64,000 nucleotides of DNA, taken from assembly GCA_016709025.1 (NCBI GenBank), contig JADJEQ010000001.1, forward strand, positions 310,001 to 374,000, in the 5' to 3' direction. Positions 53,883-63,894 of the stretch are shown piece after piece. Each line of letters begins with the position of its first letter. Position 1 is the first letter of the stretch. Source of the DNA: Bacteroidales bacterium. Lineage in GTDB: Bacteria; Bacteroidota; Bacteroidia; Bacteroidales; Lentimicrobiaceae. The notes beneath the pieces were generated by a model that worked only from the letters and a program-made list of their open reading frames with translations, was not told the origin of the DNA and searched no databases. Made by a program: the position numbers and the translations under genes.

Positions 53883-54743
53883 TTAGTCTTCCCCTTCCCT
53901 TCTGAGCAATCTGGCCGGGTCGTCCACGGCACCAATCATCACCGCGAAACTTGTTTGTGCTTTTATATCTTCATCTGTTAATAAATGAAGGTCAATCAGG
54001 CCTCCTGTCAGATAACCGGTGTGCTGGTAGTTTTCCTCGGCGAGGCACAGGCTCCAGCCTTCAATCCATGACTTCAGGCAGTTTAATTGTTGCCCGTTGG
54101 CTCTGTGATGTACAAGCAGGTCAATATCGCTGGATGGACCTTCGGTAGCATTTTTTACACTGCCTATCAGGTAAACTTCGCTGACCCCGAATTTGGTGAA
54201 ATCCATCAGTTGGCTGATGCGTTCAGCCATTCTGAAACGCCATTTCCAATGCTGGTCGGAACCGGCCAGAGACAAAACCTGCCCGTTACCATTACCATTC
54301 TCACTTTCATTCTCTTTGCCGGCTTCCAATGCCTTGAGCGAATTACGCAATCGTTGGTGAAAAATGTAATTGCCCACCTTATCGGCAATTGTATTCAGTA
54401 GCTTCTGTTCTTCAGGCAGAAACTGGCTACCATTAAATTCCCTGATTAACTGCAGGTATGAAATTATAATTTCACCACTTATGTTGTTGTCAATCACAAT
54501 ATCGGCCCTTTGCATCCATTCTGTTTCGCGAAAGTCTTCGCTTGACCAACCATGGTTTTCAAATAAAAACTTTACCTCGCAAATAGCACCATACTGCCAT
54601 CCGCCGGGTATCAGTTCAATAATTCCATTGAAAAGTGCATCTAAAGATAAATCGCGGACCGACAGCAATTCATTTATGCGATAGAGTGTATTCAGCTCTT
54701 TTTCACGTTCCTTCAATCGCTGAAGAACTAGGTTATCTATCAT
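53883..54743 (-). CDS. GAF-like domain fused to a minimal nucleotidyltransferase
   Basis: A 286-residue protein from the ATG at 54743; an earlier in-frame ATG at 54830 adds 29 residues. The N-terminal half (LKEREKELNTLYRINELLS, then IIELIPGGWQYG and a later SGEIIISYLQ segment) resembles the GAF-like sensor module seen in Bacteroidota signalling proteins. The C-terminal half has the nucleotidyltransferase signature VYLIGSVKNATEGPSSDIDLLVHHR (G-S, D-x-D). It may modify a target with a nucleotide in response to a ligand, but neither is known. It is divergent from pdxA. Confidence 0.75.
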   Translation of the reverse strand: MIDNLVLQRLKEREKELNTLYRINELLSVRDLSLDALFNGIIELIPGGWQYGAICEVKFLFENHGWSSEDFRETEWMQRADIVIDNNISGEIIISYLQLIREFNGSQFLPEEQKLLNTIADKVGNYIFHQRLRNSLKALEAGKENESENGNGNGQVLSLAGSDQHWKWRFRMAERISQLMDFTKFGVSEVYLIGSVKNATEGPSSDIDLLVHHRANGQQLNCLKSWIEGWSLCLAEENYQHTGYLTGGLIDLHLLTDEDIKAQTSFAVMIGAVDDPARLLRREGED

Positions 54744-54933
54744 AGAGAATCTTGGTTTTTTAATAATTACCGGAATAACAGCAGTAAAAGCCTGGTTTAT
54801 TTTCGGATTATACCGGAGTATTTTATTCATTAAACCTGAACTGCCCGATCATAGCGGATTTCCGGTAAAAAATGAATAATCAGGTTCCGGCAGTTAATAA
54901 TGGCTGAACCATAGCGCTAAAGTAGCAAAATCT

Positions 54934-54941
54934 TATCTTTG
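54934..54941 (+). promoter_or_regulatory. Putative -7 promoter box of pdxA
   Basis: TATCTTTG about 19 nt before the pdxA ATG fits TAnnTTTG. Confidence 0.45.
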
Positions 54942-54959
54942 CCTTAAATTAAAATTAAT

Positions 54960-56030
54960 ATGAACAGAACACCAGAACTTGACACCAAACCGGTCGTCGG
55001 GATTACACACGGCGATATCAACAGTATCAGCTATGAAATCATCGTTAAAACATTTATTGATAACAGGATTTTTGAGCTTTTGACACCGGTTATATATGGC
55101 TCGTCTAAGGTTGCTTCCTATCACCGCAAAACGATCAATGTCAGCGACTTCACTTTTAACCTGATAAAAAGGGCCGATACGGCCAATCCAAAGCGAGCCA
55201 ACATCGTAAATATCAACGATCAGGAGGTAAAGATTGATCTGGGAAAATCAACCCCATTGGCAGGAGAACTGGCACTTTTGTCGCTGGAAACAGCCATTGA
55301 AGACCTGAAAAAAAATTATCTGGATGTACTGGTTACAGCTCCGATCAACAAAAAGAACATTCAGTCGAAGGACTTTCATTTTCCGGGACATACCGAGTAC
55401 CTGGCAAACAAGTTCGGTGTAACCGATTACCTGATGCTGATGGTCAGCAATTCATTGAGGATTGGTGTGATTACCGGGCATATTCCTTTGCGGGAAGTGA
55501 TCAATGAGTTGAGCGAGGAATTGATACTCAGAAAGATAAAAATCCTGAACCAGTCGTTGTTGAAGGATTTCGGAATACAGAGCCCACGCATAGCCATTCT
55601 CGGACTGAATCCGCATGCAGGCGATGAAGGACTGCTTGGAAAAGAGGAAGCACAAATTATAAAGCCTGCCATCGACAAAGCCAATGAAATGGGGATCAGG
55701 GCTTTTGGTCCGTTCCCTGCGGATGGATTTTTCGGCTCTTCCACGTTTACACAGTTCGATGGCATTCTGGCCATGTACCACGACCAGGGGATGCTGCCCT
55801 TTAAAACACTCTCATTCGAATCGGGTGTGAACTTTACCGCCGGTCTTCCGATAATCAGAACCTCCCCTGCCCATGGCACTGCTTACGAGATAGCCGGAAA
55901 AGACATTGCTTCGCCCAACTCATTCAGGGCTGCAGTTTACCTTGCCTGCGATATTTTCCACAACAGGCGGGAATATGAATTGCTGACAGCCAACCCGCTT
56001 AAGGCTGTGAAACAGGAAACCGAACACTAA
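54960..56030 (+). CDS. pdxA: 4-hydroxythreonine-4-phosphate dehydrogenase
   Basis: NAD-dependent enzyme of pyridoxal 5'-phosphate synthesis. The 356-residue product has GITHGDINSISYEI at the start, APINKKNI, FPGHTEYLA (metal/substrate His), LGLNPHAGDEGLLG, and the metal-binding MYHDQG segment. All are typical for PdxA, and length is normal. The gene lies 13 nt upstream of murF-alr and is probably co-transcribed; PLP is the cofactor of the Alr domain. Confidence 0.95.
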   Translation: MNRTPELDTKPVVGITHGDINSISYEIIVKTFIDNRIFELLTPVIYGSSKVASYHRKTINVSDFTFNLIKRADTANPKRANIVNINDQEVKIDLGKSTPLAGELALLSLETAIEDLKKNYLDVLVTAPINKKNIQSKDFHFPGHTEYLANKFGVTDYLMLMVSNSLRIGVITGHIPLREVINELSEELILRKIKILNQSLLKDFGIQSPRIAILGLNPHAGDEGLLGKEEAQIIKPAIDKANEMGIRAFGPFPADGFFGSSTFTQFDGILAMYHDQGMLPFKTLSFESGVNFTAGLPIIRTSPAHGTAYEIAGKDIASPNSFRAAVYLACDIFHNRREYELLTANPLKAVKQETEH

Positions 56031-56043
56031 TATCTGCAGGAAG

Positions 56044-58524
56044 ATGTTGCAACAAGGGTATCCCCTTGAGATTATAGCGCGTATGACCGGTGGAAAACTC
56101 ACCGGCGAACCGGGCAATACAATGATTGAGGAATTGCTGACCGATAGCCGTAAGCTCACCTCACCGGAACGTACCCTCTTTTTTGCGATTGTTACCCCGC
56201 GAAACGATGGCCATCAATACATCGGGGAACTTTACAGAAAAGGCCTCCGCTGTTTTTGCGTTTCAAAGTTGCCTGGAATCTCCCTGCCCGATGCAGTCTT
56301 TATTGAAGTTTCAGATACACTCGAAGCCCTTCAGCAACTGGCCGCAGCGCACCGGGCTTCTTTTTCTGTTCCTGTAATCGGCATTACCGGCAGCAACGGA
56401 AAAACCATCATCAAGGAATGGCTGTGGCAACTGATATCACCGGAGAAAACCATTGTCAGGAGCCCCAAAAGTTACAATTCTCAAATCGGGGTTCCTTTAT
56501 CGGTGTGGCAGATGAAAAGCCTGCACAACCTGGCCATCTTCGAAGCCGGAATTTCACAGCCCGGAGAAATGGAACATCTCCACCGGATTATCAGGCCAAC
56601 CATCGGCATCTTAACAAACATAGGTCACGCCCACGATCAGTACTTCAGTTCTCAGGAGCAGAAGACGAACGAGAAATTAAAACTTTTCCCCGGAGTTGAA
56701 CTGCTGGTCTATAACAGCGATGACACCCTGATTTCCGATTGCATCAATAAATCGGGACTGAAAAAAGAAAGTCTCTTCGACTGGGGCAGAAGCGAACATG
56801 CCCGGCTGAGAATTACCGGCATTGAGGTTGAAAAAACCGTCACGACAATCAACAGTATTTATTCAGGAAAGAATTTATCGATTGAGATTCCTTTTTCAGA
56901 TGAGGCTTCGATCGAAAATGCCATACACTGCTGGGCAATCATGCTCACTTTTGGTTACGGCCCCGACGTTACGGCCAGCCGCATGAAAAAGCTTACCCGC
57001 GTGGCCATGCGCCTGGAAATGAAGGAAGGTATCAACGGGTGCTCGGTCATTGACGATGCTTACAGTTCCGATCCCGATTCCCTGGCCATCGCACTCGATT
57101 TTATGGTTCAGCAGAATCAGCACCACAAGCGAACGGTGATTCTCAGTGATATGATGCAGGGAAGCCCTGATGAAGCCGGATTGTATAAGGTTATCGCCGG
57201 TTTGCTTTCCGACAAGGGAGTAAATAAACTGATAGGGATAGGACCGGCATTGATGCGACACAGAGAGCTGTTCACGATGGAGAAAAGCTTCTACCCATCG
57301 ACAGAAGCATTTATATCCGGGTTTAAATCAATTTCTTTCAGAAATGAAACCATACTGCTGAAAGGTGCCCGGATTTTTGAGTTTGAACGGATAAATCAGC
57401 TTCTACAGCAAAAGTCGCACGAAACCATACTGGAAGTCAACCTGAATGCCCTGGTTCATAACCTGAATTATTACAGGACATTGCTGAACCCGGGAACGAA
57501 ACTGATGGCGATGGTCAAGGCTTTTTCATATGGCAGTGGCAGTTTTGAAATCGCCAATGCATTGCAGTTTCACCGGGCCGGTTACCTGGCAGTCGCCTAT
57601 GCCGATGAGGGTGTTGAACTTCGCAAAGCAGGTATCAGCCTGCCGGTGATGGTGATGAATCCGGAGGAAAGCGGTATGGAGGCTATGCTCCACTACAGTC
57701 TTGAACCTGAAATATACAATTTCCGCAGCCTGCAAATGCTCCGGAAAGCAATGGGATCATTCGGAAATCCTTCTGAAAGTGAAATCCTGATACACCTCAA
57801 ATTAGACACCGGGATGCACCGTCTGGGATTTGAAGAAAGTGATCTCGAAGATCTGTGTAAAATACTACAGGAATCCCCTAAGATCAGGGTTCAGTCCGTT
57901 TTCTCTCACCTGGTCGGCAGCGATGACCCCGGATTGGATGCATTCACCAGGCATCAGATTTCCCTCTTTTCGCAAATGACAGAAAAGCTTGAAAAGAAAC
58001 TGGGGTATGGATTTCTGAGGCATATTCTCAATTCGGCAGGCATAGCCAGGTTTCCTGAAGCACAGTTCAGCATGGTAAGGCTCGGCATTTCGCTGTATGG
58101 AATCTCCACAGACCCGGAAGAACAAAAAATGCTCGAAACGGTCACCAGCCTCAAAACCAGCATATCACAGATTAAAACCATTCAGCCGGGTGAAACCGTT
58201 GGATATAGCAGGGCCTGGACAGCAGGCAAGACAACCACCATTGCTACCATTCCGATCGGATATGCCGATGGCCTGAGCCGGCGTTTGGGAAACGGGAAAG
58301 GTAAAATGCTGGTCAATGGCCAACTGGCACCGGTAGCCGGGAATATCTGCATGGATATGACGATGCTCGACATTACAGGCATTGACGCAGCAGAAGGCGA
58401 CGAGGTAACTGTTTTTGGTGAAGAATTACCAATTGCCGGTCTGGCAAAGGCCATGGATACCATTCCTTATGAAATATTGACAGCAATTTCACGGAGGGTT
58501 AAGCGGGTGTATTTTCAGGAATAA
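56044..58524 (+). CDS. murF-alr: Bifunctional MurF ligase / alanine racemase
   Basis: An 826-residue fusion common in Bacteroidota. The N-terminal MurF half (about residues 1-450) joins D-Ala-D-Ala to UDP-MurNAc-tripeptide; the ATP motif GITGSNGKTIIKEWL (about 117-131) and NIGHAHDQYF are visible. The C-terminal alanine racemase half (about 460-826) makes D-alanine; PLP Lys lies in MAMVKAFSYGSGS and the second-monomer region in TIPIGYADGLSRRLG. Both halves look intact. It lies in one direction after pdxA. Confidence 0.95.
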   Translation: MLQQGYPLEIIARMTGGKLTGEPGNTMIEELLTDSRKLTSPERTLFFAIVTPRNDGHQYIGELYRKGLRCFCVSKLPGISLPDAVFIEVSDTLEALQQLAAAHRASFSVPVIGITGSNGKTIIKEWLWQLISPEKTIVRSPKSYNSQIGVPLSVWQMKSLHNLAIFEAGISQPGEMEHLHRIIRPTIGILTNIGHAHDQYFSSQEQKTNEKLKLFPGVELLVYNSDDTLISDCINKSGLKKESLFDWGRSEHARLRITGIEVEKTVTTINSIYSGKNLSIEIPFSDEASIENAIHCWAIMLTFGYGPDVTASRMKKLTRVAMRLEMKEGINGCSVIDDAYSSDPDSLAIALDFMVQQNQHHKRTVILSDMMQGSPDEAGLYKVIAGLLSDKGVNKLIGIGPALMRHRELFTMEKSFYPSTEAFISGFKSISFRNETILLKGARIFEFERINQLLQQKSHETILEVNLNALVHNLNYYRTLLNPGTKLMAMVKAFSYGSGSFEIANALQFHRAGYLAVAYADEGVELRKAGISLPVMVMNPEESGMEAMLHYSLEPEIYNFRSLQMLRKAMGSFGNPSESEILIHLKLDTGMHRLGFEESDLEDLCKILQESPKIRVQSVFSHLVGSDDPGLDAFTRHQISLFSQMTEKLEKKLGYGFLRHILNSAGIARFPEAQFSMVRLGISLYGISTDPEEQKMLETVTSLKTSISQIKTIQPGETVGYSRAWTAGKTTTIATIPIGYADGLSRRLGNGKGKMLVNGQLAPVAGNICMDMTMLDITGIDAAEGDEVTVFGEELPIAGLAKAMDTIPYEILTAISRRVKRVYFQE

Positions 58525-58541
58525 CACCTCAATGAAATCAT

Positions 58542-58549
58542 TACATTTG
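58542..58549 (+). promoter_or_regulatory. Putative -7 promoter box of the first GT2 gene
   Basis: TACATTTG about 24 nt before the ATG fits TAnnTTTG. Confidence 0.4.
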
Positions 58550-58572
58550 CCCATAAATCACTGATTTTCCAT

Positions 58573-59304
58573 ATGACCAAACTATCCATCGTAATCCCTG
58601 CATACAACGAAGCAGCCACCATTCACCTGATCTTAAACAAGATTATAAAGGTTAAATTCATTTATGATATTCATTTTGAATTAATCGTTGTCAATGATTG
58701 CTCTAAAGACGGGACAGCAGAAGCGCTGGTAAAATATAAAGACAATCATCCCGACCTTGACATGGTTATATACAACCAGCAAACCAACCAGGGAAAAGGA
58801 GCTGCCATTCATAAGGGAATCGAAATCGCAACCGGTGATTTAATTGTGATTCAGGATGCCGACCTTGAATATGATCCCGCTGAGTACAACCTCCTGTTAA
58901 AACCCTTTATGGAAGGGGTTGCCGATGTGGTTTACGGTTCGCGCTTTATGGGTATCGGGCCACACCGGATCCTGTTTTTCTGGCACTCCATCGGCAACAG
59001 TTTCCTCACTTTTCTGTCGAATATGTTCACCAACCTGAACCTCACCGACATGGAAACCTGCTACAAGATGTTCAGGTCAGATATTCTCAAAAAACTAAAG
59101 CTGACTGAAACCAGGTTCGGCTTTGAGCCTGAGGTTACCGCCCGCATTTCAAGGGTTCCGGGAATCCGGATTTATGAAGTCGGGATTTCCTATTATGGGC
59201 GCACCTACGATGAAGGCAAGAAAATCGGTGCCAGAGATGGATTCAGGGCGATATACTGTATTTTGAAGTATAATATTTTTGATAAGGGAGTCTATAAGAA
59301 GTAG
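58573..59304 (+). CDS. GT2 family glycosyltransferase (polyprenyl-phosphate type)
   Basis: A 243-residue soluble GT2 enzyme: SIVIPAYNEAATI at the start, the D-x-D region IQDADLEYDPAEY (about residue 95), and METCYKMFRSDIL (about 165). It resembles dolichyl-phosphate mannosyl/glucosyltransferases, which make lipid-linked sugar donors. It lacks the C-terminal membrane helices of the second GT2 in the window. Its last 62 nt overlap tail-to-tail with the YfhO gene. Confidence 0.9.
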   Translation: MTKLSIVIPAYNEAATIHLILNKIIKVKFIYDIHFELIVVNDCSKDGTAEALVKYKDNHPDLDMVIYNQQTNQGKGAAIHKGIEIATGDLIVIQDADLEYDPAEYNLLLKPFMEGVADVVYGSRFMGIGPHRILFFWHSIGNSFLTFLSNMFTNLNLTDMETCYKMFRSDILKKLKLTETRFGFEPEVTARISRVPGIRIYEVGISYYGRTYDEGKKIGARDGFRAIYCILKYNIFDKGVYKK

Positions 59305-62300
59305 GGACAGGAAGAAGCGAACAAAGAACCCAGTCCCGTACCTCGAAAAACCTCACATCCACACTGAAATCATCGATGTAGAAAACCGATTTCCCGTTTC
59401 CCCAGAAAAAGACAACCAATTCATCGCCGGGCTTAAATCCTTTGGGGAAAATTCCTGCTTTAGCAACATTGGTCCATTTTTCGCCTGTAACCTGCCAGGT
59501 GCCGGATCCCGTGGAAAATGATCCGACAATCTTGTTTTGCCTGCGCTGCTGCATGATCAGTGAGGCTCCCGAAAAATCACCCTTCACCCTGGCCCTGGCA
59601 AATACCCTGAATTTCATTTCCATGGGTGTCCCCTGCCCGGGCTCCCCTGCTACAGGCATCCACTTAAAGGCATAACTCCCATGGTTGATACTGTCAATCC
59701 GGTTGGAGTACTTCCCGCTCACTCTGTGAAGACTGTCCAGCGCGGCTGCATTGCCATTCCAGCCATCCACCGCCTGCTCAAAATCATTCACCGATAGAAT
59801 TCCATAAAAAGGAGGACTATCACTGCGAATAAACAACTCTCCGTTAGCCGTGACGGTTTTCTTTGTATAAGCAGCCCATCGGCTGAAAGCAGCTATTTCC
59901 TCAGGTGTCGAAGGCGCAAACATCCTGGCATGAACAAGCTCAGTGGTTGAATGGTTGGAAAGGGTATCGAGCCGGTCGAGCAGTCTGCTCAATTCACTCT
60001 GATAAGTCAGATTGTAATAAAAAGCGCTGCCCTGGTACCCGGCCTGTTTCAATGCCTGCTGCATTAATTCCCGGTCATCCACATTGAATACGCCGGTACT
60101 CAGACCTGATTTGGTTGCTTCTTTTGCAATTCTTTGATATTCCTTTTCCTTATTTTGCTGATAAGAAGAAAATGGGCTAAACCTGGCCAGTGCCGGTAAA
60201 GCTACCGCCAGCCAGAGCAGGATAATGAAGATCAGCCTGAAACTGCGTTTTCTTTCCCTGAAGGAAATCAGGATCAGCCACGACAACACGATCAGCACAA
60301 CCAGGTACGATATTGCAAACCCAATCAACACAGGGAAATTGGAGTAGGTGAAACTGATCTCATGACTGCCGGCCGGACAAATGGTGCTGATGAACATCCG
60401 GTTGGAAACAAAAACCGGTGCCTCTTTTCCATCAATGGTCACTTTCCAGCCCGGATACCAGCCCTGAAGCAGGGTAACCGCAACCGGATGCGCAGCATTC
60501 ACCCTTGCGATGGCATGCCCGGGGTAAAATTCAGTGATCCTGACTGAATCCTCCGGTGAACGTTTCAGACCAGGAAATCCATCCGTAAAGTCCTCCGGAT
60601 TCACATAAAGCACTGATTTATCGCCGTTGAATCCGCCTTCCAGCCCCTGATCAACCAACTGAATGGTATCCGAAAGGAACACCACCTCATTTTGCAGAAC
60701 TTTTGCTGCCAGCTGCGGAAATGAATCGGCCAGGCTTTCGCAACCTTTGAGCCTGAACGAATTAAACCCCTCGAAGGAAACCGTTTTGTTGAAAATATTG
60801 GTGTTTTTCCAGAGTACCGAATGGGCAGAATTTACCTCAGTATTCAGTGAAACCGGCACACCGGGCTGAGGCAACGGGAATCCCGGAGCCCTTTGCCGGA
60901 TGTTTTCGGAAAGTTCAAGCGGATCTATTCCGGAGGAAACCACCGTGTAATAAATGTTCAACTGCACCGCCACCAGCATTTCAACTACCACAATTGCTGT
61001 CAGCGCAGTAAACTTCACCGAAGGCCTTCTGCAGACAACAACCATAAAGACTGTCATGAAAATAAGCTGCAACAGCGAATGGACGATGATATGCTCAAAG
61101 CGAGAAGGTGCCATCAGCCACACGGCTATGTCATCAGCCGGTTTGGTAAAGGAAAAGGAGGCCATATCAGTTTTCGTCAGTGCCCAAACCAAAAGAACGA
61201 TGATGACCATGCCCGTTGCGAAGGTAATCCAAAGCAGTTTTTTTCGGTATAGCCCCGCGGAAGCAAGGTAATTTCCCAGGCCGGAAGATGCCGCCAGAAC
61301 AATGGCCATCAGGGCAAAGTAGCTGAAGAAACTCGAATGCCTGAACAGGTCGAGTAAAGGAAAAACATAATACAGAATCGCCCTCACCGGGGTGTATTTC
61401 CCAAAGGAAGCCAGCAGGGCAATCAGCCCGAAAAGAAGGAAAACATTGAGCAAAAAACCTCGTTTTGAGAACAGCGACAGTATGAAAAACAGCAATACAA
61501 TCAATCCTGCATAAGCGTTGTTCATCGAGATATCGGTGTCGTACCAGGCGGCATCCTTTACGGTAGCAAAAGGAATCAGAAACGACAGGGCCGATCTGGG
61601 GGAGAAAGGCATAAACCAGGCATCCGCCAACGCTACACCTCCCAATCTGCCAAGATGGGGCGAAACCTGGAAATAGGTAACAGCTATAATGGTCAGGCTT
61701 AAGCCGGTGATCAGCGCCAGCAGTCCGTTCATTTTAACGAGTTGCCAGGCTTCTTTTTTATGACTGGTTCTAAGGTCCCTGATAAAATAAACGATGAACA
61801 ACGTGAGCATCAGGTAAAGCATGATGGCCCACATGGCCTGGTAACCGCCGGTTATCAGCAGAAAAGCAAACAATGCGGTACGCAAAACATCGGCTGTTTG
61901 CCGGTGAATCAGCAGCCGGATGTAGTAAAAAAGCACAAAAGGAATCCAGGTCGCGGCTATAATGCCGAACATTTCCTGACCATGGCCCGTAAAGAAGCCC
62001 GACAACAGGTAGGCGATTCCCGCCACAAGAGACGCACGCCAGTCGTTGGTAAAATGGGTACTGAGCAGGTACATGCCCAATCCGGCAAGGGAAATATGAA
62101 TGATAAAGAGTAAATGCAGGGTCAGGTTGGTATAACCGGTGGTGAGCCCGACCAGAAAGGTTTCAGGGTACCATACGGAGCGCAGGTCGGCATGGATGGG
62201 ATAACCGCAGTGTGTATATGGATTCCAGTATGGAAATATACCGTTTTGCAGGCACTCACCCACATGGAAACGCCACGGGAGGTAGCAATCGATCAGATCC

Positions 62301-62404
62301 CACTTAAGGCTGTTCTGCAGAAAAGCAACCTGCCAGTAAGCAGCCATCGCCAGGGCGACGAATGCAAGATAGACGTAGAATGTGTTTGGTTTTTTCTGAA
62401 ACAT
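59243..62404 (-). CDS. YfhO family membrane protein
   Basis: A 1053-residue integral-membrane protein with about 12-14 helices in residues 10-450 and another group near 690-745, and large periplasmic parts, including a C-terminal domain (about 900-1020) with a beta-sandwich look. YfhO relatives are GT-C-like proteins linked to glycosylation of envelope polymers, using polyprenyl-phosphate sugars. Flanking GT2 genes on both sides fit that role. The substrate is not readable. It is convergent with the GT2 gene at 58573 (62-nt overlap). Confidence 0.85.
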   Translation of the reverse strand: MFQKKPNTFYVYLAFVALAMAAYWQVAFLQNSLKWDLIDCYLPWRFHVGECLQNGIFPYWNPYTHCGYPIHADLRSVWYPETFLVGLTTGYTNLTLHLLFIIHISLAGLGMYLLSTHFTNDWRASLVAGIAYLLSGFFTGHGQEMFGIIAATWIPFVLFYYIRLLIHRQTADVLRTALFAFLLITGGYQAMWAIMLYLMLTLFIVYFIRDLRTSHKKEAWQLVKMNGLLALITGLSLTIIAVTYFQVSPHLGRLGGVALADAWFMPFSPRSALSFLIPFATVKDAAWYDTDISMNNAYAGLIVLLFFILSLFSKRGFLLNVFLLFGLIALLASFGKYTPVRAILYYVFPLLDLFRHSSFFSYFALMAIVLAASSGLGNYLASAGLYRKKLLWITFATGMVIIVLLVWALTKTDMASFSFTKPADDIAVWLMAPSRFEHIIVHSLLQLIFMTVFMVVVCRRPSVKFTALTAIVVVEMLVAVQLNIYYTVVSSGIDPLELSENIRQRAPGFPLPQPGVPVSLNTEVNSAHSVLWKNTNIFNKTVSFEGFNSFRLKGCESLADSFPQLAAKVLQNEVVFLSDTIQLVDQGLEGGFNGDKSVLYVNPEDFTDGFPGLKRSPEDSVRITEFYPGHAIARVNAAHPVAVTLLQGWYPGWKVTIDGKEAPVFVSNRMFISTICPAGSHEISFTYSNFPVLIGFAISYLVVLIVLSWLILISFRERKRSFRLIFIILLWLAVALPALARFSPFSSYQQNKEKEYQRIAKEATKSGLSTGVFNVDDRELMQQALKQAGYQGSAFYYNLTYQSELSRLLDRLDTLSNHSTTELVHARMFAPSTPEEIAAFSRWAAYTKKTVTANGELFIRSDSPPFYGILSVNDFEQAVDGWNGNAAALDSLHRVSGKYSNRIDSINHGSYAFKWMPVAGEPGQGTPMEMKFRVFARARVKGDFSGASLIMQQRRQNKIVGSFSTGSGTWQVTGEKWTNVAKAGIFPKGFKPGDELVVFFWGNGKSVFYIDDFSVDVRFFEVRDWVLCSLLPVPTSYRLPYQKYYTSKYSISP

Positions 62405-62906
62405 CCTTTAAAGACCGCTTAATCGTTTTTCAATACGCTGATATGTTTTTTGTCACCATCCCGATAGCTATCGGGGCCCAAAGACACTAATAAGACACCA
62501 TTTTTTTTCAAAATGTTTCCAAATAGAATCACATTTCAAAGTGGTTTAGTTAAGAAACTCTGTTTAGAACTTCGCTACCATTGATGTGTTTCAGTAAGTA
62601 GCTGATTTTCTTAATTTTAAATGAATGTCACGTGGCGAGTCAAGCGCACGATTATCCTTCGACTCGCTCAGGATGACAGTGGTGGGGCATTTATGGAATA
62701 GAGCGTCATTAAATATTGCTTTTATGAAATAAATTACACCTCAGATTGACTGTCACCTTGTGCAGAGTCGAAGGATATCTCATTATTACTATTTTCAAAT
62801 CGAAACCTTAACTAACGTTTTACTGAAGCGAATGTAAGGAGAAAATCGTGAACCTGTGAGGGCAAAATATTCCTATCTTAGCCACTGACAAAGCAAAGCA
62901 TCCCCG
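62405..62906. repeat. Repeat-bearing spacer with second MITE-like copy
   Basis: The CCCGATAGCTATCGGG palindrome with TCACCAT flank is at 62453-62475. A larger element, 62546-62815, starts TTAGTTAAG and ends with its complement CTTAACTAA. Its right part (GAGTCGAAGGATA, about 26 nt, GAAACCTTAACTAA) matches the end of the element at 34880-35000. Internal CTTCGACTCGCTCAGGATGACAG arms are present. No gene. Confidence 0.65.
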
Positions 62907-63830
62907 ATGAAATTTTCAGTTTCAGCCGTACTCCCCTGTTTCAACGAACAGGACAACATCAGAGCCATGTACGGGAGCCTAACCAAGGTATTGAAGCCTT
63001 ACGAAACTTATGAGCTGCTTTTTGTGGACGATGGAAGTACCGACGCAACACTTGAAACCATCCGCTCGATCGCTGCAGCTGATCCGAAAGTTCGTTTTAT
63101 CTCGCTTTCGCGGAATTTTGGCCATCAGCACGCACTCAAAGCAGGGCTTGATCATGCCACCGGAGATTGTGTGATCAGCCTGGATGCCGATATGCAGCAC
63201 CCGCCAACCTTGATTCCGGTAATGATTGAGCAATGGCAGCAGGGTTTTGAGGTAGTGAATACCATCAGGGGGGAGCAGAAATCGCTTTCGATATCAAAGA
63301 AAATCACTTCCGGCCTTTTTTACAACCTGGTTAACAAGCTTTCTTCGGTGGAAATAAAACCCGGTGTGGCCGACTTCCGCCTGCTCGACCGCAAAGTGGT
63401 TGACGCCCTGAAACAATTCAACGAAAACTATATTTTTCTGCGTGGGCTCATTCCCTGGATGGGTTTCAAACAGACTTCCGTGCATTTTGAACCTGCCGAA
63501 AGACTTTCAGGACAAACCAAATATTCGTTTATCCGCATGTTGCGTCTTGCTCTGGATGGCATCACCTCGTTCAGTAGCCGGCCCTTGTACCTCTCTATTG
63601 CCATCGGCTCGGTGATTGCCGGACTGGCGTTCCTTTACGGCATTTACGCGGTATATGTGCATCTTTTCACTGAGGATGCCTTACCGGGATGGACCTCCAT
63701 CACGGCCAGTGTACTTTTTATCGGAGGAATCCAGCTGATTATGCTGGGCATCATCGGGATATACCTCGGCAAATTGTTTATAGAGAATAAAAAGAGGCCA
63801 AATTACATTATCCGTCAGAAGAATTTCTGA
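62907..63830 (+). CDS. GT2 family glycosyltransferase with C-terminal membrane helices
   Basis: A 307-residue GtrB/ArnC-type enzyme. It begins SVSAVLPCFNEQDNI, has the D-x-D SLDADMQHPP (about residue 97), FRLLDRKVVDAL, and two C-terminal membrane helices (about residues 230-255 and 268-295). Such enzymes attach a sugar to a polyprenyl phosphate at the inner membrane, providing donors for GT-C or YfhO-type enzymes. Consistent with the adjacent YfhO gene. Confidence 0.92.
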   Translation: MKFSVSAVLPCFNEQDNIRAMYGSLTKVLKPYETYELLFVDDGSTDATLETIRSIAAADPKVRFISLSRNFGHQHALKAGLDHATGDCVISLDADMQHPPTLIPVMIEQWQQGFEVVNTIRGEQKSLSISKKITSGLFYNLVNKLSSVEIKPGVADFRLLDRKVVDALKQFNENYIFLRGLIPWMGFKQTSVHFEPAERLSGQTKYSFIRMLRLALDGITSFSSRPLYLSIAIGSVIAGLAFLYGIYAVYVHLFTEDALPGWTSITASVLFIGGIQLIMLGIIGIYLGKLFIENKKRPNYIIRQKNF

Positions 63831-63894
63831 TTATGACATCCATATCCTTGAGTTAATGATTTCTCCAAACTACCAAAACTGGAAGAGTGAGGTC

